Assembly: GCA_016839665.1 (NCBI GenBank)
Contig: JAEOTU010000283.1
Location: 1 to 5,483 of the forward strand
Length of the DNA stretch: 5,483 bases
Reading direction: 5' to 3'
From: Candidatus Hodarchaeota archaeon
GTDB taxonomy: Archaea > Asgardarchaeota > Heimdallarchaeia > Hodarchaeales > Hodarchaeaceae
Part shown: piece by piece, positions 1-5,483 of the stretch
How the letters are laid out: each line of letters begins with the position of its first letter
Position numbering within the stretch: position 1 is the first letter of the stretch
Notes under the pieces: generated by a model
Told to the model about the DNA's origin: nothing
The model's input: only the letters and a program-made list of their open reading frames with translations
The model's database searches: none
Program-made: the position numbers and the translations under genes

Positions 1-1202
1 AATTTTTATGTGGTCTTTCTTATTGTCCAATTATTCTAAGAACAAAAGCATTACTACCTGTCAGAAAGGCCTTACCAAAATTAAAGAATGGATATTATGG
101 ACCAAGTCCTCCGAGTTTGTTTGTCGGTCGGTTTGGGTATCCAAATGTTCGACTGGGTCCAATGGCTGCTCTGAACTGGGAGGATATCCAGATGATGGAT
201 GAACCTGATCATTGGCAGACGGACTTGTCATTAGAAGATGTTGTTAATCTTAGAGCTAAATTGTTTCGTTTTATGGCAGAGCCAGTCAATGTCACTGATG
301 TTTCTTCCTCGTCAAGAATTCTTGAAATTACTCAAGAACAAATTCAAGCGTCAACCCCTGTACAGCTGGAGGCTAAATTTTCTAAAAAACCACAATTAGA
401 TTTGAAGTTTGATCAGTACACCCAGCCCATGGGGATTCGATTTCGTGTTGATTCTGTTAAATTAGCTTCTACACCCAAAATTAATTTTAAAGTAGATCGT
501 GTTGTATCTGACACTGATTTAAAAGCAATTGATGCAGTTACAAAACTATACGATGATACGTCCACTGTAACTCAAATTACAAGGCTTTTTTCAGCTGGAC
601 TCCTAGGACTGGAGAAACAAAGAAGATTTGTGCCAACTAGGTGGAGTATAACAGCTGTCGATGACGTGTTGGGTAACAATCTTAGGTACAAAATCCAAAA
701 CTACCCTGAAATCAATAATTATATCGTCTTTCATAATTCCTACCTAGACAATGATTTTTGGGTTCTGTTTCTTCCTAGACCTGAATGGCACTTCGATTAT
801 CATGAAACTTGGAAGAAAAATAGTGCTTGGAACCCAACAAATTCTCCACCAGGAATTTTAACAGATAGTGAAGGTCCAAATGGACGGAAATCTTATGCAG
901 TTAACACCGTGGGAGGATATTACGCAGCTAGATTAGCTGTACAGGAAAAACTTGTACAAATGAGACGAAAGGCCGCTGTTATTGCCTTTCGAGAGGTCGG
1001 AAAAGGATATGCTATCCCATTGGGTGTATGGCAAGTACGCGAAAATATGCGTAAAGCAGTTTCTAATCCAAGTTATCGCTTTGATGATCTACAACAGGCA
1101 TTAAAATTTATTGGGAAAAATTTAACTATTCCTCTGCGATTTTATCACCGAAATAGTCCAATTCTAAATCGTAAGACCTTAGATGATTTTCTTATAAGTT
1201 GA
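1..1202 (+). CDS. nreA: Nre family DNA repair protein (NreA-like), 5'-truncated by the window edge
   Basis: Archaeal Nre proteins act in DNA damage repair and are thought to bind the sliding clamp PCNA through a C-terminal PIP-like motif. The frame is open from base 3 to the TGA at 1200-1202, giving 399 visible residues, so probably only a few tens are missing. The first residues, LCGLSYCP (Cys at visible positions 3 and 8), look like the end of the family's N-terminal cysteine cluster. Next comes FVGRFGYPNV (about 40-49) with a proline-rich approach, the core block GLEKQRRFVPTRWSITAVDD (about 194-213), and a PRPEWHFDYHETW segment (about 257-269). The tail RKTLDDFL resembles a PIP box but lacks its Gln. 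The TTG at 117 is not the start, because conserved family sequence continues in frame upstream of it. The next gene follows after 86 bases on the same strand. The family call is secure; the A-type symbol is less so. Confidence 0.9.
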   Translation, partial: FLCGLSYCPIILRTKALLPVRKALPKLKNGYYGPSPPSLFVGRFGYPNVRLGPMAALNWEDIQMMDEPDHWQTDLSLEDVVNLRAKLFRFMAEPVNVTDVSSSSRILEITQEQIQASTPVQLEAKFSKKPQLDLKFDQYTQPMGIRFRVDSVKLASTPKINFKVDRVVSDTDLKAIDAVTKLYDDTSTVTQITRLFSAGLLGLEKQRRFVPTRWSITAVDDVLGNNLRYKIQNYPEINNYIVFHNSYLDNDFWVLFLPRPEWHFDYHETWKKNSAWNPTNSPPGILTDSEGPNGRKSYAVNTVGGYYAARLAVQEKLVQMRRKAAVIAFREVGKGYAIPLGVWQVRENMRKAVSNPSYRFDDLQQALKFIGKNLTIPLRFYHRNSPILNRKTLDDFLIS

Positions 1203-1242
1203 TAACTTTGTTCTGATTTCAAAAATCCTTCGTCTCAGGAAG

Positions 1243-1250
1243 TTTAAATA
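1243..1250 (+). promoter_or_regulatory. TATA-box-like element upstream of the acidic small protein
   Basis: TTTAAATA lies 39 bases before the GTG at 1289, preceded by a purine-rich stretch (AGGAAG) that could serve as a BRE. The usual archaeal TATA-to-start-site distance of about 25 bases would place transcription start near 1272, giving a short leader of roughly 15 bases. This suggests the small gene has its own promoter rather than depending on nre. It rests on pattern only, in AT-rich DNA. Confidence 0.4.
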
Positions 1251-1278
1251 GATAAATATAGGAAGAAGCCTCAAGAGT

Positions 1279-1304
1279 GTGAGTTCTTGTGAGTTACCGT
1301 GAGT
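1279..1304 (+). repeat. Three GTGAGT repeats with exact 10-bp period over the start codon
   Basis: GTGAGT occurs at 1279-1284, 1289-1294 and 1299-1304, so the copies are 10 bases apart and would lie on one face of the helix. The middle copy provides the GTG start codon of the acidic protein. The GTGs of the outer copies lie in the other two frames and run into TGA within eight codons. The repeats could be a protein-binding or translational control site, or chance. Confidence 0.5.
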
Positions 1305-1645
1305 CTCTGACTGCCGCAATCACTCGATATTATGTTTTTAATGGTCTTTTTCGCGAAGGAGAGGATCAAATGACCTTTGAAGCGGCTGATGCAAACCTGA
1401 TCGAAGTTGGTCAGACTCTCGAAAAGGAATTTGTTGGTAGCGCTAGGGGTTTTACGGTAGAACTTGATAGCTTTGATGACGAGACTCATCAATGCGAGGT
1501 TATTGTGGGATTCACAATTTGGCCTTATGAAGATGATGATTCTGAGATTAATCTTATTCTAGAAAGCATACGAGAGGAGCTTGAGAAGGTTGGATTTGTA
1601 AAAGATGATGAATATTATCTTGGGGATGGACCTGACATCCGCTAG
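1289..1645 (+). CDS. Small, strongly acidic protein of unknown function
   Basis: I do not recognise this 118-residue protein and assign no function. It is cytosolic in character: no signal peptide and no membrane segment. About 29 Asp/Glu against 9 Lys/Arg give a net charge near -20. Acidic patches occur at about 60-65 (DSFDDE), 81-86 (EDDDSE) and 105-108 (KDDE). By eye the order is helix (3-18), short strand (27-31), helix (35-49), strand (54-60), strand (68-79), helix (86-101), so it looks like a small compact alpha/beta domain. It has one Cys (69), so a metal site is unlikely. The GTG at 1289 is the only workable start: the in-frame GTG at 1277 is followed at once by TGA. No good Shine-Dalgarno is seen, consistent with a short-leader transcript. 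It follows nre by 86 bases and is convergent with the next gene, 34 bases away. Confidence 0.75.
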   Translation: MSYRESLTAAITRYYVFNGLFREGEDQMTFEAADANLIEVGQTLEKEFVGSARGFTVELDSFDDETHQCEVIVGFTIWPYEDDDSEINLILESIREELEKVGFVKDDEYYLGDGPDIR

Positions 1646-1679
1646 TAATGAATAATCCTGAATTAATACGATCCTTGCT

Positions 1680-2627
1680 TCAGAAATGGTGATAATCTTG
1701 GATTTTTTTTCCATAAAGACGTTGAAATGTGATGTGGACACTTTGGGGTGGAATCAATCCTGCTTCAGTAATGTAAGCAGAGATGTTTTTTCGGTCAATT
1801 GTTTCAAAAGCTGGGTTTAACACCTTAATGCCAGGAGGAAAGTCCTCTTGCCAGATTTCAAAGGGATCTCGCATTTCGATTTCACTTAAACGGCCTATAC
1901 TTGTAGCTTGATCGAATTTCAAAAGCGATGTGCAAATATATAGGGGAATGTGTTCTTCTTCTGATGCTAGAGCACACAATCGGGAACCTATCTTGTTTAA
2001 AGCCACTCCTTCAACGGTGATAGCGTCTGCTCCCAAAAAAATCATATGGGGATTAAAACGATTCATTGCCCATCGCATTGCTGAATCAACAACATGTGTA
2101 ACACGAATACTATTTTCCAATAGTCGTCTAGCAGTTTTTCTCCCCTGAAAGAGAGGGCGTGTTTCAGTGTTGATCACTTCAAAGTCTTTACCCTGTTTCG
2201 CAGCTTCGAGAAAGATACCCACTGTGATGGAAGAATGGCAGTGGGTGAAAACTCGTGAACCATCTTGGATTCTTTCTGCCCCAATTTTGAAGATTTTTAA
2301 TTTAGCATCGTTTATCAAATCAATATACTTTTTGCCATGAACCATGGCATTTTCTTTGCCATCAAGATGGATACATGTCAAAACATATCTTAAACCATTT
2401 CTTAAAGCTGGTTCAGTGACTCTTACATTACTAAGTTGTTCAACAACAGCCTCTAAGTGTTCTCTTAATTCCTGACCTTTTAATGGAACGGTCTCTGCAT
2501 GTTGTGCGAAAGCTCTAACACCAAAAATTGCGACACTTGTAGCTCCTTGAATGGTTAAATTTCTAATTTTCTTCATAACAGTTTTGAGTTCACGATACTC
2601 TGGTGTTTCTGGGAAATTATTTTTCAC
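1680..2627 (-). CDS. eIF2B alpha/beta/delta-like protein, probable ribose-1,5-bisphosphate isomerase homolog
   Basis: This belongs to the fold shared by eIF2B regulatory subunits, methylthioribose-1-phosphate isomerase and archaeal ribose-1,5-bisphosphate (R15P) isomerase. The last makes ribulose-1,5-bisphosphate for type III RuBisCO in nucleoside salvage. From the GTG at 2627 it has 315 residues, near the archaeal isomerase length. Visible are NLTIQGA (24-30), TEPALRNGLRYV (71-82), THCHSSITVG (128-137), NTETRPLFQGRKTARRL (153-169), GADAITVEGVALNKIG (199-214) and NPAFETID (271-278). The two residues expected to be catalytic, Cys130 and Asp201, are present, and their positions nearly match Cys133/Asp202 as I recall them for Thermococcus. 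Gln27 stands where isomerases usually have Arg in RGA, so activity is likely but not certain; a non-enzymatic aIF2B role is the alternative. The frame extends 15 codons to a TTG at 2672 with no ribosome site; an AGGAG favours the GTG. Confidence 0.85.
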   Translation of the reverse strand: MKNNFPETPEYRELKTVMKKIRNLTIQGATSVAIFGVRAFAQHAETVPLKGQELREHLEAVVEQLSNVRVTEPALRNGLRYVLTCIHLDGKENAMVHGKKYIDLINDAKLKIFKIGAERIQDGSRVFTHCHSSITVGIFLEAAKQGKDFEVINTETRPLFQGRKTARRLLENSIRVTHVVDSAMRWAMNRFNPHMIFLGADAITVEGVALNKIGSRLCALASEEEHIPLYICTSLLKFDQATSIGRLSEIEMRDPFEIWQEDFPPGIKVLNPAFETIDRKNISAYITEAGLIPPQSVHITFQRLYGKKIQDYHHF

Positions 2628-2637
2628 TAGTTGATTT

Positions 2638-2642
2638 CTCCT
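2638..2642 (-). promoter_or_regulatory. Shine-Dalgarno AGGAG supporting the GTG start at 2627
   Basis: On the minus strand AGGAG precedes GTG (2627-2625) by 10 bases. The upstream TTG at 2672 has no comparable purine tract. The spacing is slightly long, so the support is moderate. Confidence 0.4.
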
Positions 2643-2684
2643 TTGATGTCTCTTAGCAGCTAAAATGTTCAAGATGTTTCAGCA

Positions 2685-2695
2685 TTAATATATTT
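2685..2695 (-). promoter_or_regulatory. TATA-box-like element for the eIF2B/R15P isomerase homolog
   Basis: On the minus strand the sequence reads AAATATATTAA, preceded by GCAG. Its centre near 2690 predicts transcription start around 2665. That is downstream of the TTG at 2672 and about 38 bases before the GTG at 2627, so it fits the shorter protein. It is a pattern match in AT-rich DNA. Confidence 0.4.
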
Positions 2696-2705
2696 CTGCA
2701 GCTAA

Positions 2706-2735
2706 GAAAGAATTGATTTTCTTTCAAGAAAATCA
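2706..2735. repeat. Inverted repeat with two overlapping dyads in the divergent intergenic region
   Basis: TGATTTTCTT (2714-2723) and AAGAAAATCA (2726-2735) are perfect 10-base inverted arms around a central TC. A second, overlapping dyad pairs GAAAGAA (2706-2712) with TTCTTTC (2719-2725) around six bases. The site lies about 50 bases upstream of the minus-strand frame's TTG and about 160 bases upstream of the GTPase start. That position suits an operator for a dimeric regulator serving one or both divergent genes. The two stems share bases, so as RNA they would exclude each other. Confidence 0.6.
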
Positions 2736-2795
2736 TTATTCTGTTTTTTTGGGCTTCTTCAATTTTGTTTTGTAAAGATTTATGAAACGAATCCA

Positions 2796-2807
2796 TATTT
2801 ATTTAAA
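2796..2807 (+). promoter_or_regulatory. TATA-box-like element for the Arf-like GTPase
   Basis: TATTTATTTAAA lies about 90 bases before the GTG at 2893, predicting transcription start near 2830 and a leader of about 60 bases. A closer, weaker TTAGATAC at 2853-2860 would leave a leader too short to include the ribosome site at 2882. Read on the other strand the same block (TTTAAATAAATA) could serve the divergent gene, so strand assignment is uncertain. Confidence 0.3.
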
Positions 2808-2881
2808 CTTGCATAATGAAAAAACTCATTGCAACATCCCTACTGATTTTTCTTAGATACAATAACTGATCTGTTTCTGTC

Positions 2882-2886
2882 GGTGG
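2882..2886 (+). promoter_or_regulatory. Probable Shine-Dalgarno (GGTGG) for the GTPase
   Basis: GGTGGTTATC at 2882-2891 differs from the full anti-16S complement GGAGGTGATC at only two of ten positions and ends just before the GTG at 2893. The frame closes upstream at a TAA (2863-2865) with no ATG, GTG or TTG in between, so 2893 is the start. Confidence 0.45.
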
Positions 2887-2892
2887 TTATCA

Positions 2893-3846
2893 GTGTCGAG
2901 CATCCTACGAAGAATATTCAAAGGAAAAAAAGTCGAAAATTATGAGATAGCAATCATTGGTCTCGATGGTGCTGGAAAAACTACCATAGTAAATCGGCTT
3001 CTCAGGTCAGAATTTATTCCTACTACACGAACTCTCGGTGTCAACTATCGAACGGTAAAGTATCGCCAAATCGAATTTAATTTAATTGATTTAGGAGGGC
3101 AAGAGATATATCGTAACCTTCTCTGGCATGATTCTTTAGATAAGGCTTCTGCAATCGTTTTTGTACTTGATAGTGCTGACATTCGTATAGGAGAAGCATC
3201 CGAGGCTTTTTGGGATTCAATTCAACGAAATGAGAGGGTGCCAGTCCTATTTATAGCTAATAAGATAGATTTAGTAGGAGCACGGGCTTTCGAGTTGATT
3301 GTAGAAGATCTTGATTTGACTCGTGCGCAAAGATCAGCTAGACCTGTGGGATTATTCCGAGTATCTGCGAAAACTGGTGAAAATTTTTATGATGCTTTTG
3401 ACTGGATAGCTGATGTTTTGGCTGGAGAAGAATCTAGGTTCAAATGTAAAGTACGAGTAGCAATTCTGATTGATCTTGAGTCGTATCAGATATATACTAC
3501 AAAATTTACGAATATTGAAAACTCCATTCTTGATCAACTTAATGAGGGCATTAGTGAAACAATGAAAGAGTTAACGAAGAATTCAACGGGAATGGAAGTA
3601 ATAACTGCTTCTGATCTCCAACTTGTAGTTGTAAAAAATCATCCTCTAGTTATTGGACTTATAATTGGATATTCAGATTCTGTTGTACGCGCAAAATTAA
3701 TCGCAGAACGACTAATGAAAACTGCTTCTGCCTCGATCGAAATCGGACGATTTGATTCTCATGTACTGTTAAAGTTATTCAAAAAACAATGGCCTTTGGA
3801 TATCTATAAAATTCCAAAGAATCAAGATAGAAATATCTTTACTTAA
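2893..3846 (+). CDS. Arf-family small GTPase with a C-terminal longin-like domain
   Basis: This is a 317-residue protein in two parts. Residues 17-177 form a complete small GTPase: P-loop GLDGAGKT (23-30), switch I Thr47 in TLGVN, switch II DLGGQE (66-71) with the catalytic Gln70 kept, NKID (123-126) and SAK (158-160). The TLGVN and DLGGQ forms and the GLDGAGKTT loop are Arf/Arl/SAR-like rather than Ras- or Rab-like; Ile65 replaces the usual Trp of WDxGGQ. Residues 184-300 are predicted by eye as two strands (186-205), a helix (207-229), three strands (234-260) and helices (264-280, 287-299). That is the order of a longin domain. The first 13 residues are basic and amphipathic (ILRRIFKGKK), as in Arf N-terminal helices, but there is no Gly2 for myristoylation and no membrane segment. 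It probably switches on GTP at a membrane or scaffold. It is divergent from the R15P isomerase homolog. The GTPase call is firm; the longin call is inference. Confidence 0.88.
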   Translation: MSSILRRIFKGKKVENYEIAIIGLDGAGKTTIVNRLLRSEFIPTTRTLGVNYRTVKYRQIEFNLIDLGGQEIYRNLLWHDSLDKASAIVFVLDSADIRIGEASEAFWDSIQRNERVPVLFIANKIDLVGARAFELIVEDLDLTRAQRSARPVGLFRVSAKTGENFYDAFDWIADVLAGEESRFKCKVRVAILIDLESYQIYTTKFTNIENSILDQLNEGISETMKELTKNSTGMEVITASDLQLVVVKNHPLVIGLIIGYSDSVVRAKLIAERLMKTASASIEIGRFDSHVLLKLFKKQWPLDIYKIPKNQDRNIFT

Positions 3847-3879
3847 AGCTACATTCGAGATTTACGATTACTGATTTTG

Positions 3880-5483
3880 TTAAAGATAATCTTTCAGTCC
3901 TAATACATCTTTTCGTCCGATTTCCGACTTACCCAAGAGTTCACGTTCTAACTCCTCAAACTCCTTTATGATTTTTGAATTACAACTCGGATGTATAGCT
4001 TTTCTAGCTTCACGAAAATGTTGCATCCCGATGAATTCTGTTTTCAGATTATCACGAAGAGCAATCATCACAGCCTCACGACACATTGCTGCAATATCTG
4101 CCCCTACATATCCTTCTAGCTCACTGGCAAGTTGAGATAAGTCAACATCAGCTTCCAACTTCATCGAACTCGTATGTATTTCAAAGATTTTTTTACGGGA
4201 TTCAGCATCTGGCGGTCTTACTAAAACTAATCGGTCAAACCTTCCTGGCCTCAAGAGGGCAGGATCAATCATATCAGGACGATTACTCGCACCTAAAATC
4301 ACAATGTCGCGAAGATTTTCCAATCCATCTAATAAGGATAATATTTGGTTTACCACGCTTTCCATAACATGACTGCCGCCAGTAAATGCACCTCGACGGG
4401 GGGCAATAGCATCAAGCTCATCTAAAAAGATAATTGAGGGAGAAGATTGTTTGGCTTTTCGGAAAACCTCTCGTACTGCCTTTTCACTCTCACCGACCCA
4501 TTTCGATAGAAGTTCTGGCCCCCTAATAGCAATAAAATTCGCTTGACTTTCAGTAGCAACAGCTTTTGCCAAGAGAGTCTTTCCTGTACCAGGTGGTCCA
4601 TAAAGGAGAATACCATGAGGAGGTGTAATACCATGATATTGAAAAATTTCAGGGTGAACAATAGGCCACTCTACAGCTTCAATTAGCTGCTGTTTTACAC
4701 CCTCAAGACCACCAACTTCATTCCAGTGAACATTAGGGATTTCAAGTAGAACTTCACGCATAGCAGAGGGTTCTGTTATTTTAAGAGCCTCTTCAAAGTT
4801 TTCTTTCGATACTACTAGTTTTGCAAGAATTTCTGGAGTGAGAGGCTTATCAAAATCAATGTTAGGTAAAACTTTGCGAAGTGTATGCATCGCAGCTTCT
4901 TTTGCAAGAGCAGCGATATCCGCTCCAACAAATCCATGGGTCTTATTTGCTAATTCCCTTAGATCTACATCATCCGCTAAAGGCATCCCCCGTGAATGAA
5001 CCAACAAAACTTCATACCGACCGTTTCTATCTGGAACACCAATTTCAATTTCTCTATCAAATCGTCCAGGTCTCCGTAAGGCAGGATCAAGAGCATTTGG
5101 CCGATTTGTTGCTCCAATTACTATAACTTTACCACGACTTTTCAGACCGTCCATCAAAGCGAGAAGTTGAGCCACAACACGTCGTTCTACTTCTCCAGTG
5201 ACCTCCTCCCGCTTTACAGCGATTGAATCCAATTCATCAATGAAGATTATGCTAGGCGCTTCTTTTTCCGATTGTTGAAAAATTTCCCGTATTCTTTGTT
5301 CGCTTTCACCATAGAATTTTGACATAATTTCGGGACCAGCTATTGAAACAAAGTTAACACCTGACTCGTTTGCGACAGCTTTAGCAAGTAATGTTTTTCC
5401 TGTTCCAGGAGGTCCATGTAATAAAACCCCCTTTGGAGGATCAATCCCTAATCGTTCAAATAATTCAGGGTGTTTCATTGGGA
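3880..5483 (-). CDS. cdc48: Cdc48/VAT AAA+ ATPase, N-terminally truncated by the window edge
   Basis: Cdc48 hexamers use ATP to unfold or extract proteins, often delivering them to the proteasome. The 533 visible residues cover nearly all of D1, all of D2 and the C-terminal tail; the N-domain and the start of D1 lie beyond base 5483. Counting from the Met at 5478, D1 has Walker A GPPGTGKT (22-29), pore loop KFYGES (54-59), Walker B IIFIDE (77-82), sensor Asn125 and arginine fingers Arg136/Arg139. D2 has GPPGTGKT (294-301), pore loop KWVGES (326-331), Walker B IIFLDE (349-354), sensor Asn399 and Arg410/Arg413. All key residues are intact, so both rings should hydrolyse ATP. The aromatic D1 pore loop is archaeal, unlike the KLAGES of eukaryotic p97. 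The tail ends in Asp-Tyr-Leu. The Met at 5478 is internal: the frame stays open to the edge and a conserved block continues there. The gene is convergent with the GTPase, 33 bases apart. Confidence 0.95.
   Translation of the reverse strand, partial: PMKHPELFERLGIDPPKGVLLHGPPGTGKTLLAKAVANESGVNFVSIAGPEIMSKFYGESEQRIREIFQQSEKEAPSIIFIDELDSIAVKREEVTGEVERRVVAQLLALMDGLKSRGKVIVIGATNRPNALDPALRRPGRFDREIEIGVPDRNGRYEVLLVHSRGMPLADDVDLRELANKTHGFVGADIAALAKEAAMHTLRKVLPNIDFDKPLTPEILAKLVVSKENFEEALKITEPSAMREVLLEIPNVHWNEVGGLEGVKQQLIEAVEWPIVHPEIFQYHGITPPHGILLYGPPGTGKTLLAKAVATESQANFIAIRGPELLSKWVGESEKAVREVFRKAKQSSPSIIFLDELDAIAPRRGAFTGGSHVMESVVNQILSLLDGLENLRDIVILGASNRPDMIDPALLRPGRFDRLVLVRPPDAESRKKIFEIHTSSMKLEADVDLSQLASELEGYVGADIAAMCREAVMIALRDNLKTEFIGMQHFREARKAIHPSCNSKIIKEFEELERELLGKSEIGRKDVLGLKDYL

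Noticed and set aside
117..119. TTG at 117 as the start of the Nre protein
   Set aside because: The frame stays open to the window edge, and the upstream residues (LCGLSYCP and a proline-rich link) fit the Nre N-terminal region, so the gene is truncated by the window rather than started here.
8..202. Short open frame overlapping the start of the Nre gene, considered as a frameshifted piece of it
   Set aside because: The Nre reading frame runs unbroken from base 3 through this whole stretch, so no frameshift is needed and this frame is a shadow.
1..1645. nre and the acidic protein gene as a firm operon
   Set aside because: The 86-base gap holds a TATA-like box properly placed for the second gene, so independent transcription is at least as likely.
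2741..2750. T-run after the inverted repeat as an intrinsic terminator
   Set aside because: No plus-strand gene ends upstream; the region lies between two divergent starts, so an operator fits better.
3442..3792. GTPase C-terminal domain as a roadblock/LC7 domain
   Set aside because: Roadblock folds begin with a helix before the first strand pair; here the strand pair comes first and the helices come last, which suits longin better. A structure model would decide.
4086..5126. Open frames in other registers and on the opposite strand within Cdc48
   Set aside because: They overlap a well-conserved coding frame, show no recognisable domains, and have low-complexity translations typical of shadow frames.
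5476..5478. Met codon near the right edge as the start of Cdc48
   Set aside because: It lies inside a conserved D1 segment just before [10 protein letters not shown]; the N-domain and the rest of D1 must lie outside the window.

Overview
The window looks like archaeal chromosome, most likely from an Asgard archaeon. Three proteins are archaeal in type: a DNA-repair protein of the Nre family, a homolog of ribose-1,5-bisphosphate isomerase / archaeal eIF2B-like proteins, and a tandem AAA+ ATPase Cdc48/VAT with archaeal-type pore loops. The fourth recognisable protein, an Arf-family small GTPase carrying an extra C-terminal longin-like domain, is what points to Asgard. The DNA is AT-rich, starts are often GTG or TTG, and TATA-like boxes precede several genes. 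The lineage call is inference from family content; there is no rRNA or other marker to confirm it.

Layout: (1) 1-1202 (+), the 3' part of an Nre gene whose start lies before the window. (2) 1289-1645 (+), a small, very acidic protein I do not recognise, with its own TATA-like box. (3) 1680-2627 (-), the eIF2B/R15P-isomerase homolog, convergent with (2). (4) 2628-2892, a divergent intergenic region with TATA-like boxes and a strong inverted repeat. (5) 2893-3846 (+), the Arf-like GTPase with a longin-like tail. (6) 3880-5483 (-), Cdc48, convergent with the GTPase and cut off at its N-terminal end by the window edge.

Neighbours mostly face towards or away from each other, so apart from a possible nre/acidic-protein pair there is no operon and little reason to infer one shared pathway. 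Separately, the genes speak of DNA repair at the sliding clamp (Nre), nucleoside/pentose-phosphate salvage (R15P isomerase homolog), membrane- or scaffold-linked GTPase signalling, and protein unfolding (Cdc48). The most unusual item is the GTPase: a switch domain and a trafficking-type adaptor fold in one chain. The most unusual non-coding items are the inverted repeat between the two divergent genes and a 10-bp-phased GTGAGT triplet over the start codon of the acidic protein.
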